Of a stretch of DNA of 64,000 bases, positions 35,338 to 44,829 are shown piece after piece. The notes under the pieces were generated by a model. It did not search any database, had not been told where the DNA came from, and saw only the letters and a list, made by a program, of their open reading frames with translations. Within the stretch, counting starts at the first letter, position 1; every line of letters starts with the position of its first letter. Source of the DNA: Plantago ovata (Eukaryota > Streptophyta > Magnoliopsida > Lamiales > Plantaginaceae); contig CM051457.1 of assembly GCA_028274465.1 (NCBI GenBank), positions 66,934,496 through 66,998,495 of the forward strand. The letters run 5' to 3'. Both the position numbers and the translations under genes were made by a program.

Positions 35338-36449
35338 GTTACGTTTTTTGATTTTCCTTCTTAGATCTGATCTTTGATCATTTTTTGAATATCTTTTGAA
35401 CTGTAACTTCGTTTTGGAGAGCTCCTAAGCCCCAAAACTCAGAGAATATTCAGATTTCTTTGTATTTTAGCTTGGGATTCAAGGTTTTGATTGAGATTCA
35501 TCCTTTGTAATCATCTACGGAGAGGTTTTCTTTGATTCCCACCGATTAGTGACAGCTTTGGTGGTAACTTGTATCACTCTCTTGTCTTGTAGTTTGATAT
35601 GATGTATTCCAATTATTATTCATATGAATTGATGTCTATGTTGATGAATATGAGTAGCTAAATCTTTTGTGTTGGTGGTAGAATGTAGAATATGCATGCT
35701 ATGGGTTATGTTTTGGAATTTGAAGCGGACCGTTTGGCTCTTCCAAGCGCCCCGCTTGGCCAAGCGGTCCACTTGGACCCTGAACCCGGATTTTCCTCGT
35801 TTTTCCATTCTCCTCACCTTTGCGCACCCGTTTTCACTTGTTTCTTGAGTCCTTTCAGGTGCTACTCATATATAGGAGATTGGACACGAACCTTTATCTC
35901 AGGGAAGTGTACTTTCAATCCAATTTTTCCTTTTCTTTCAACTTTTCTTTGCTCGAGGACGAGCAAAAGTTTAGGTTTGGGGAGGGGGTATTGGATTTTC
36001 AGTACTATATGCTTGTGTGGTTCGTACATGCCTGATTTTACTCAAGTTCATGTGATTTGTCGTGTTTTTCAAATTTTTGCATGCATATCATCCCTAGATT
36101 AGTTGTTGCACGTTGTTGTGTGTGGAGTTTATTGCCAAGTCTTTTGAACTTTTTTTATTGAGTAGACTATTGATCATATGTTGCATCACTTTGCAAGTAG
36201 TTTGAGGCTCGTCTCGCTTGGTTTGTCACATTCGCTTGTGCACTAGTTAAGCTTAGTAGTCTCGACATCACCTTGAGTGGTGTTTCTTCTGCTGCGGTTC
36301 ACGATGGCCTTATGAAATGATGCATGTTAGAGTCTATGGTTGTAACCCGTGTAATTATGTACGTAAGAGGCGACGAGTTCTTCACCTCGATTCGAGATTG
36401 CCAAATGCCTAGGAAGGAGGTAGTGTGACGTGTGCGATTCCTTGTATTA

Positions 36450-36656
36450 AACCTATTCTATCGAATAGGTTTGGGGAGGGGGTTGTTTCGTTGATCTTGT
36501 CTTTCGTCTTTGAGTCGTTATAAAGTTTCCTTTTTCTTTTTCTTTTTGTTTTGTGTCCCAGCGTATTCTTTCGAATAGGTTTGGGGAGGTGTCTTTGTAA
36601 AAGAGTCTCTTTTTCTTTTTCGTCTTTGTGCTCAAACCTATTCTATCGAATAGGTT
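36450..36656. repeat. Triple hairpins with purine tracts (ATH-4)
   Basis: AACCTATTC/GAATAGGTT hairpins at 36450-36471 and 36635-36656; the middle one (near 36560) has a damaged left arm. Each is followed by TTGGGGAGG. A purine-rich low-complexity tract follows at 36699-36780. Confidence 0.88.
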
Positions 36657-37596
36657 TGGGGAGGTGTTTTTGACACTTAGAACTGCTGCTTGCCCCTATA
36701 AAAAAAATAGAAAGAGAAAAAGAAAAGAAAAAAAAAAGAGAAAAGAAAATAAAAAAAGGGGAAGAAAGAAAATAAAGAATAAGGCCCTAGAGCGAAAGAA
36801 GGGTCGTTGCAAGCCAAAAGCAGTCTAGTAAAGTGTCAAGTGTCATGTAAATATTTTGTTCTTGTGAAGTTATCGAGTTGTAAATTCTATCTTTTGTTTC
36901 GTGTCGCCTTTGTCCAAGGCCTGTTCTTGACCACCCTCGTCTTGCTATTCAAGAAGTGGTTGAAAGAGACTCATTCTTGAGAGTCTGGGTAGAATAGGGG
37001 AGTGTTATCGTTCTGAGGGACCCTCCTTCATTTGATGAGAGCCAGTATTGGTTCGCCCTCTCTTGAGGAAAACTCTCACTTGGTGAACAGAAGTAAGTCC
37101 TCGGTTTCATAGGCACGGGGCAATTGTAGTATGATAACATGCATCATTGTGTCGTCACTGACCAGGTCCAGGTAGAAGATGTTACGAGAGACTCCTTTGT
37201 TTAACCAAGTGCACATGAGAATGTGTATATTCGCAATCGAGACATACTTCAACCTATTTGCATGTCATGCTCATTTGGTCTTGTTCATAAGCATTTGGTA
37301 GATTCAATAGATTAATTCATCTTACTTGGCATGAGACTCCTTTTGTGTTGCATTTAGGATAGTTTATTGCTTGAGGACAAGCAAAGGTTTGGTTTGGGGA
37401 GTTTGATGAACGTATTTTTGACGCGTTCATCTTGTCTTTTTCACCTTCTTTTGCTATCTTTTAGCCTTGTTTTTTGGTTAGTTTTGTAGAATTGTGTCAC
37501 GTTTTGTGTTTTCTGCATTTTCAGGCACTTAGGTACGAAATGGCGTTTTTGGAGCTAAAAACGAGCCTTTTTGATGGAAAAGATGGCCCTGTTGAA

Positions 37597-37632
37597 AACG
37601 AGCCTTGCTTTCTTCTTGGCTCTTGTGTCCAT
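37597..37632 (-). pseudogene. ATH-2 third ORF, first 12 codons only
   Basis: ATG at 37632 gives MDTRAKKKARLV, a basic start like MAPRTRRAGSSKKGKG of the ATH-1 third ORF, in the same position relative to gag-protease and leader. It is cut by the ATH-4 junction after 12 codons. Confidence 0.55.
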
Positions 37633-38883
37633 GGTACCTAGGATAATCTTATTAGATAACTTCAAGAGACAATGAGACTTAGACTATTACACTACTACCG
37701 AACAACGAGACTTAGACTCTCAGACAAGTATACGTTCTTCATTTAAAACAAGTCATAACGCAACAAGTCGACTCTTAGACGTCAAAACTCACTCAAGTGT
37801 CCTTTTTAACGAGTTTGAAGGCTTGCTAAAATTCATACATAGCGAATCGAGAAGCTTTTACACTTCGTCACGATTAGCTAATTCGAATCAAACCAAGCAA
37901 ACAAACTCGCCATTAGAACTACCCAACCAATCCAACACATTCTCATGCAATCACAACATCACCATAATCATATCATAACTCAAATTCAAGGCTAACAATC
38001 ATCAAACAATTACATAGCAAAAATTAGAATCATAACATAACTCAAATTCAAGGCTAACAATCATCAAACAATTACATAGCAAAAACTCGAGCACTAGAGT
38101 TCATCATAAATCAAGAGGAGCAAAACTTCGAATTTAGACATCACATTTAGTAAGAAACATGCTCAACAATCATCATCAAACTCTAATTCACCAATGCATA
38201 ACACAATTGAAGCTTATTAAGATAAAATCTCAAATTCAAGAAAGTTAGGGTTCATGAGAGGTACCTTTGATTCCTTGTTATGGATGCTTCAAACGTGAAA
38301 TTTGATCGGTTTAGATGATAGAGAAGGTGATGGGCTTTGTAAAATGCACAAGATTGCAAGAATTGGTGGAGAATTGAGAGAGATTGAGATTTTTGGGGTG
38401 CAAAATCGGCAATGGAGGAAGAAAAACGAAGTGGGGGGCTTTGAAACACAAGTGTCCCACTTAGCTTTCTTAAGGAAAGCCAAGCGAAGCGCTTGGGCGT
38501 CCCAAGCGAAGCGCTTGGCAAGCGGTCCGCTTGGGAACTCCCAAGCGGTCCGCTTGAATTTCCAGTAAGAATGAAAATTCTTACTGGAAATTCAAGCGGA
38601 CCGCTTGGGCGTGCCAAGCGCTTCGCTTGGATTTCCAGTAAGAATGGAATTCTTACTGGAAATCCAAGCGGACCGCTTGGGCTTTCCAAGCGGTTCGCTT
38701 GGGACCTGAAGCTTCCAAATCCATTTTTTTTCAACTTTTGCTAAATTTTCACCCCAAAAACCTTGTCTAAACAACGAAACAAAATTTAAACGTGCTTCTA
38801 ATCTATATGCAAGTACCTACAACCTCGGGTTGCCTCCCGAGAAGCGCCTTCGTTTAAAAGTCGTTGGCTCGACTCTTCACAAC
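37633..38883 (-). other. ATH-2 intergenic leader of the third ORF
   Basis: Non-coding counterpart of 20192-21344. It has a 51-bp near-perfect tandem duplication (about 37975-38025 and 38037-38087), a likely 5'-UTR intron donor (AAAG|GTACCT on the minus strand near 38263), and a dense palindrome array (38464-38702). The conserved block GGGAGGCAACCCGAGG lies near 38823-38839. Confidence 0.65.
38464..38702. repeat. Dense palindrome array in the ATH-2 leader
   Basis: At least eight units: CCAAGCGAAGCGCTTGG twice, AAGCGGTCCGCTT twice, AAGCGGACCGCTT twice, CCAAGCGCTTCGCTTGG and CCAAGCGGTTCGCTTGG. They alternate with two TTCCAGTAAGAAT / ATTCTTACTGGAA inverted pairs, and GCTTTC/GAAAGC at 38464-38480. 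Almost every base belongs to a stem. Confidence 0.92.
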
Positions 38884-41190
38884 TCATGCGGGATTGATTT
38901 CGCCTCGGGTACTAGACTTCCCCGTCCATGTGCTCTTCAAAGCACCAAGTCCCTGCACATCTTGACGAACATAAAGAGGACCAAAGAATCCTACAAGTTC
39001 GTTAGTATCAACATAAGCACATGAATCAACAATGGCTCGCAACGTGTGTTGCTTGCCATTTACCTCAAAGTGACATGTTCGGCGATACATGTCTATGACC
39101 ATACGCACTTTGTTGATGAAGGCTCTACCCAAGAGAACCACATCCTTGAGCTTAGCAGAAGATGTAGGCATAACGATGAAATTAGTCTTCACCTCTACAC
39201 CGGCAACCCTCACCGCCAAGTTCTCAATCACACCCAACGGCTTTTTCATGGACCCATCCGCTAATTGCACCATGCATTTCATAGGTTTCAAGCCAGACAA
39301 ACCCGACTCTTCATACACGTTCAAGGGTATAACATTCACACCCGCTCCCGTGTCTAGAGTTGCCACTATTCCATCCTTCTTCCCCAAGCCGATTTCAACA
39401 TCGAAGCTCTCTTGGATGGGCACTTCCACCATATCCACCATCTCATCCTCAGACGATGAGTTTTCTTTCACCTCTTCAACTATCGCATCAGATTGTGCGA
39501 CAACTTCCTCTTCCATAACCACCTTAGGAGTCTCAACCTCCTCACTCACCTTGCAAGTTTCAGTTATCTTGCAACTTGGCACCTCAACTCGTGCATTGTC
39601 TCTCACAACCGTGATCTCCACGGGCAAATCAGTCACCACGGTTATAGCCATGGCTTTCTCCGTGTTTCCGGGAAACTTCCCTTGCTCTTTACTCGCCCCT
39701 CGATCTATAAGCTCTTGTAGCTTCTTATGGAAACTGCTACTACTAGCCTCAAGCTTCTCAAAGCATTGATTGTTAGTAGCCTCATTACGATAGTAATGCT
39801 CCATGAATTTGTTCGTCTTCATAACCAGATCATTGAGTGAAGTAACAAGAGGAGAAGGGAGCACCCCTCCACCTTGCGGTCCTGAACTAGCAACCGGAGG
39901 TGGGGGTGTGGGATTAGAAGGCGGTGCTCCTTCATACCAATTGTTCCCATAGCTGAGACGACTTCTATCTTGATTAGGCCCATAGGCATTTTGATCCGGG
40001 TTATGAAGATAACCACGGTTGCCTTGATTCTGGTACCCACCTCGGGGTCCACGGTTTTGTGGCCTCACATTGCCATAACCTTGCCCGTAGTTCACATCTC
40101 CAACTACTTGCTCTCCCTCAGCAACATATACTTCTTGACGGACATCGTTCGTGATATATTGCTCTCTAGCAAATTCAGAACGGCATAAGTAGGCCGGGTG
40201 CCCATAGTTCTTACACACACCACAAACTTCCGTAGAAGGAGATGGAACGCTTTGCCTCAAAGCTTGCTTCACTTCATGGGCGAACCCATCGAAGGCATTT
40301 TGTTCCACTACTACCTTGGCCTCACCTCTTTGCTCCTTTTGGAGCACACGAGCCCTCACATTTCGGTTTTGGGAATTCCGGTACATCATATCCAGCTTCA
40401 CTTGGGCTTGAGAAGGAAGCAACTCCCCCATACTACCTCCACAAATACTATCCACTTGAGATTGAATCTCAGGATGTAAACCATTGTAAAAGAATTGGAG
40501 AAGCTGACCTTTATCATACCCGTTGTGTGGGCATCGATGATGCAACCCCATGAAACGATCATAGGCCTCGTGGAAAGGCTCATCGTACCTCTGCTCGAAG
40601 GAGCTAATTTGGCTCTTCATAGCCATTGTCTTGGAAGCGGGGTAGTAACGCTCCATGAACTTATCAAAACATAGATCCTATGTTGTCAAAGACCCGGCCT
40701 CCAAAGTATTAAGCCAAGCCTTTGCACGATCGCCTAGCCCCATAGAAAAGACCTTCATGCGGAGATCAGCATCCGTAACACCAGCTCCTGGTCGCCCAAG
40801 ATGGAGAACAAAGTTCTCGAGCTCATTCAAGTACCCTATCACGTCCTCATTAGCCATCCCATAGAATTTGGGTAGTTGTTGGAACATGTGATTCTTGATC
40901 TCCAAGTTCCTTGTGGCATCATTGAGGACAATTGCTGGTTCTCTAGCCCCAACCGTAGGCTTAGTAAGTGAGCGTATGGGCCGCTCCGCCATTTCACCTT
41001 CCAAGTAAACAGATTCAAGAATTGGCTCCAAAAGATAAGAAGAAGACTCTCCTCGAATATCAGAAGTGGAAGCTCTAGATGCTACTCCTTCAAATTCGAG
41101 ATTCAAATTCCTCCTTCTCCTTTGAAACAAACGATCGATCTCGTCTACAAAAGGTTCAATAATAGGTTCACCCGTTCGGGTTCTAGGCAT
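38884..41190 (-). pseudogene. ATH-2 gag-protease, single nonsense codon
   Basis: The frame starts at ATG 41190 (MPRTRTGEPIIEP) and is open to 38884 except for one TAG at 40680-40678, just before DLCFDKFMERYYPA, where related gag proteins have Trp. The gag domain (HMFQQLPKFYGMANEDVIGYL, MGLGDRAKAWL, RCPHNGYDKGQLLQFFYNGL) is followed by a CCHC knuckle CGVCKNYGHPAYLC. A Gly/Asn/Gln-rich linker (YGPNQDRSRLSYGNN) and a protease with ATLDTGAGVNVIPLNVYEES come next. About 768 codons. It is homologous to ATH-1 gag-protease and clearly different from ATH-3 and ATH-5 gag. No RT follows. Confidence 0.88.
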
Positions 41191-41313
41191 GCACTCACCT
41201 GAAATACAAGATAGTGAGTATCTCAAGCAGAAAGAAACAAAAACAGAAATGAGACAAAGAAGAGATGTTGGCTGAAAAAAACCAAAACAAAAACACCAAC
41301 CAAAGGAGTTAAG

Positions 41314-41331
41314 TCCCCGGCAGCGGCGCCA
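41314..41331 (-). other. Primer-binding site, tRNA-Asp-like (ATH-2)
   Basis: On the minus strand TGGCGCCGCTGCCGGGGA, a few bases inside the 5' LTR. One base differs from the ATH-1 and ATH-5 sites (CGCTG versus CGTTG). Confidence 0.85.
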
Positions 41332-41334
41332 AAT

Positions 41335-42734
41335 TGATGATGTCGTTTTTCACCAATTAAATTTGTTTAAAAGCCTAAGAACACTTATCACTACACAAAC
41401 TAGAGTGCAATGGCAAGTTGTCCCCGAGTGTCGTTCTCTTGGGACCTAACGTGGCTTTGCTTGGGGTTTTTGCTAGCAATTTCAGTCAACGAGTTCAAAT
41501 GTTTATAGAATGATTTTCTTTGAACAAAGCAATGAGAAATCAGATTGTTGTAAATCAAGTTTGGAAGACGGTTGGTGGTAGAAATCAAATACACATGCAT
41601 GGGTTACGATTATGCTCACAAGTTCAGTGCGTAAAACCTTCGATCGAGTCTGCTAAGCAACTCGTCTAGGTAACTTTAAGACACACATCATAAAAGACCA
41701 CTATCAATACTTTAGAGGTGCTTGTCACTAACACCATTTATCTAGCATGCTGCAAATCCCTAACATACAATCCTATAGCTTTCATTGACCAAGAGTTTGT
41801 CACTATACTCCATTCAAATATATTTTATAGGCAACTAAGAATCATATGAAGGAATTTGCAGCAAGATTGAATCACAATCTCATGTAAGCATAAACATAAC
41901 CCATAGCATGCATATTCTACATTCTACCACCAACACAAAAGATTTAGCTACTCATATTCATCAACATAGACATCAATTCATATGAATAATAATCAGAATA
42001 CATCATATCAAACTACAAGACAAGAGAGTGATACAAGTTACCACCAAAGCTGTCACTAATCGGTGGAAATCAAAGAAAACCTCTCCGTAGATGATTACAA
42101 AGGATGAATCCCAATCAAAACCTTGAATACAAAAATACAATGTAATCTGAGTTTTCTTTGAGTTTTGGGGCTTAGGAGCTCTCCAAAACGAAGTTACAGT
42201 TCAAAAGATATTCCAAAAAATGATCAAAGATCAGATCTAAGAAGGAAAATCCGAAAACGTAACCGCTGCAAAGCGGACCGCTTGGAGAATCCAAGCGGAG
42301 CGCTTGGCAAGCGAAGCGCTTTGGGCACTCCAAGCGCTTCGCTTGGCTTCTGTGCCAAAGCTCTTGGAAATTGAAGCGGAGCGCTTCACTATTCCAGGCG
42401 CTTAGCTTGGCTCCTTGGCAGATTTTTGTCTTCAAACTCAATCTTTTCGCCCTCGCATGGCCCTCGGGTGCCTTGGACTCATCCTTCTCGATGCTTATTG
42501 ATGCTCAAACACTTACGAACAAGCCACGGAGATTGGGGAACTTCAACGGGGCCATCTTTTCCATCAAAAAGGCTCGTTTTTAGCTCCAAAAACGCCGTTT
42601 CGTACCTAAGTGCCTGAAAATGCAGAAAACACAAAACGTGACACTATTCTACAAAACTAACCAAAAAACAAGGCTAGAAGATAGCAAAAGAAGGTAAAAA
42701 AGACAAGATGAACGCGTCAAAAATACGTTCATCA
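41335..42734 (-). repeat. ATH-2 5' LTR (1,400 bp)
   Basis: Matches the 3' LTR at 23375-24779 closely, with PBS next to it and TTGTG (42735-42739) outside. The hairpin array is at 42267-42415. Confidence 0.92.
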
Positions 42735-43569
42735 TTGTGCTCCACCCTATTCTTTCGAATAGGTTAGGGGAAGTCGTGTGAGTCATTTTGTTTCTCTCTT
42801 CTTTATGCTACTGCTGGCTAAAAAAAAATCGAGAAAAAAGAAAGAAAAATTCCAGAAAAAAAAGAAGAGAAAAAGAAAAAAAAAGAAAAAAAAGAATCTG
42901 GAAAGAAAAAGAAAAAAAAGAAGAAAGAAAAGACCCCAAAAAAGCAAAGAAGGGTCCAAAAAAGAAAGCCAAATAGCAGTTTAGCAAAGTGTTGAGTCTT
43001 ATTTTCCATTTTTTGTAATGTTCGTAATTGTTTTTTTATCTTTTTTGTCTTGAGTGTCTTCTGTTCTAGACCACCCTCGTCCTGCCATTCAGGAAGTGGT
43101 GAATAGTTTAAGACTTTACTTGAGAGATGGGTAGAATAGGGGAGAGTTATCTTTTATAAGGAACCCCCCTTCGTTTGATGAGAGCCAGTACTGGTTCGAC
43201 CTCTTTTGAGGAAAAGTCTTAACATGGTGGAACAGCAGTAAGTCCTCAGTTTCATAGGCACGGGGCAACCATTCGTATCTTAGCATGCTTCATTACGTCG
43301 TCACTGACTAGGTCCAGGTAGAGAATGTTACGAGAGACTATCTTGTCTTGACATAAGTGCCTATGTGGATGTGTATAAGTCAATCGAGGTATTCTTCAAC
43401 CTATATTCATGCTTTGATTTATATGGTTTTTGTTCATATGTTATTTGATAGATTCAGTAGATTGGTTCATTTTATTTGGCATGAAACTCCATTTTGTGTC
43501 TTGCATGTTTTTTGTATTAGAGTCTAGCTTAGTTGCTTGAGGACAAGCAAAGGTTCGGTTTGGGGAGTT
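42735..43569 (+). other. ATH-1 3' region, right part
   Basis: Resumes ATH-1 after the TTGTG duplication. Hairpin CCTATTC/GAATAGG (42744-42765), purine-rich low-complexity tract (42820-42965), then TTGCTTGAGGACAAGCAA (43533-43550) and the polypurine tract GGTTTGGGGAGTT before the LTR. Lys-rich frames in the tract are compositional. Confidence 0.78.
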
Positions 43570-44829
43570 TGATGAATGTGTATTTTACACTTTCATTCGA
43601 GTCTTTTTCACCTATTTTAGCTATCCTCTATGTTAATTTAGCTATATTTTAATGCATTTTATTAGAATAGTGTCACGTTTCCCTTTAGATTTTATTTTAC
43701 AGGTTTTGGTTGAAATTCGAAGATTTCCGGGCAATTATATTGAAGTTGACAAGGAATTGGTGTTCCAGAAGCCTATTTGGAGTATCTGAAGGTTTCCGGA
43801 TAGGATTTGAAGTCTAGGGGCCGAATCTGGAGGTTAGAAGGCTACTAGAAGTCAGAAACCGAGTCCGAAAAGGGGAAGAAATCCAAAAACGCGTCGAAAA
43901 CGCGGAATTCCGCGAGTTTTTCTCTGGGGCGAACCGCCCGGTGTGTGGGGCGAACCGCCCCACAGTATTTCGGGGCCTATATATAGTTGCTCAGTTTTCT
44001 CCAAAAATCATATCTTTCCAGACCTACTTTCTCACCTCTCTCTATAGTTTTAGGTAGGAACTTCCCGGGGCCTGTCCTGGGAGTTCTGTAGCTTAGGGGA
44101 TACTTTTTCATAGCAGATTGGAGCTCGTAGGATCACAATTCTTCGGAGATTGACAACCTTCGGTAACTTGTATCTTACAGTTTAATCTACTTATTTTATA
44201 TATCTTTCAATATGTTTTGTTCTATGATTTCTGTTGATTGCATGCCTATTATGAGTAGCTAAACTTATCGTTGGTGGTAGTATGTGAATTCTTAGCGAAG
44301 GGAAGGTAATCATGCTAATGGCTATATCGCGCATTATACTCCGTGTCATTGCTTTATTTCGTTGATCAGGCACAGCCTAAATTCTCGTATGTTGTATTAA
44401 TTATTATGCACAATTGGACACTTGTCGACCATCAGACCAATTATCTTCGTAGTGTTGAATAATTACGGAACACATTAGGACAATAGTGATTGACTTGTCA
44501 GACCAATTATCTTCGTAGTGCTTAATATTTGCAACAGGACACTAGATTGATTCAAAGATCTCTATGCAAGACCGAGGAATTTATGCATGATTATCGACCC
44601 GTTATGCTATCACCAATCTCCATTATCTGTTAGAAAAGCCCCTTGCTATCTGTCTGCTGTTTTTATATTCTAAATTAAATTTGATAAAGCTAGTATAGTC
44701 CTGAGAGAACGACACTCGAGTCATTCTACTGCTACACTACGGTTTTCGTTGTAGTTGTGGATTGCATTTGGCTAATTACAAATTTATTTGATTCGTTCGC
44801 GTTGGAGCACGACATCCGCGCGTTCATCA
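43570..44829 (+). repeat. ATH-1 3' LTR (1,260 bp)
   Basis: Starts TGATGAATGTG after the polypurine tract and ends CGTTCATCA; the duplication TCAGA follows at 44830. TATATATA lies at 43979-43986. The hairpin core is inverted relative to the 5' LTR. Confidence 0.93.
43926..43961. repeat. Paired hairpins in the ATH-1 3' LTR, inverted core
   Basis: Between the outer GGGGCGAAC and GAACCGCCCC arms the core reads CGCCCGGTGTGTGGGGCG. This is the reverse complement of the 5' LTR core plus one GT. Confidence 0.88.

Larger units (their letters stand above)
34889..37596 (+). mobile_element. ATH-4: inverted, internally deleted Athila-like fragment
   Basis: Plus orientation: a 5' LTR fragment (34889 to about 35712, same family as the ATH-2 LTR), then a jump to the palindrome/3' region (35713-37403), then the first about 190 bp of a 3' LTR (from 37404). 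Gag, pol and the LTR's second half are absent. It lies against ATH-3 on the left and the ATH-2 third-ORF stub on the right, with no visible target duplication. The right junction falls in sequence shared by LTR and ORF (AAAACGAGCCTT), which suggests microhomology-associated deletion. Confidence 0.75.
23375..42734 (-). mobile_element. ATH-2: Athila-like element lacking pol, with nested ATH-3 and ATH-4
   Basis: Minus orientation: 5' LTR 42734-41335, PBS 41331-41314, gag-protease 41190-38884, third-ORF leader 38883-37633, the first 12 codons of the third ORF (37632-37597), then nested and deleted DNA, 3' region 26140-24780 and 3' LTR 24779-23375. The target duplication is TTGTG (23370-23374 and 42735-42739). 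The LTRs are closely similar. As in ATH-1, no RT or integrase follows protease before the third ORF, so the element depended on a partner; ATH-3 has nearly the same LTR and does carry pol. Confidence 0.88.
16627..44829 (+). mobile_element. ATH-1: Athila-like Ty3/gypsy element lacking pol, with nested ATH-2
   Basis: The two LTRs (16627-17899 and 43570-44829) are nearly identical, and a perfect 5-bp target duplication TCAGA flanks the element (16622-16626 and 44830-44834). It interrupts the COP-1 integrase region. The interior (about 6.3 kb without the nested element) has an Asp-tRNA PBS, a gag-protease frame, a long leader with a probable intron, a third ORF, and a 3' region with hairpins and a polypurine tract. 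No RT, RNase H or integrase sequence occurs between protease and the third ORF, so it is non-autonomous. ATH-2 is inserted in its 3' region (duplication TTGTG). Confidence 0.92.

Noticed and set aside
38464-38702. CRISPR-like array of regular short palindromes
   Set aside because: Repeats are not uniform, spacers are themselves palindromic, and the context is a plant retrotransposon; no cas genes.
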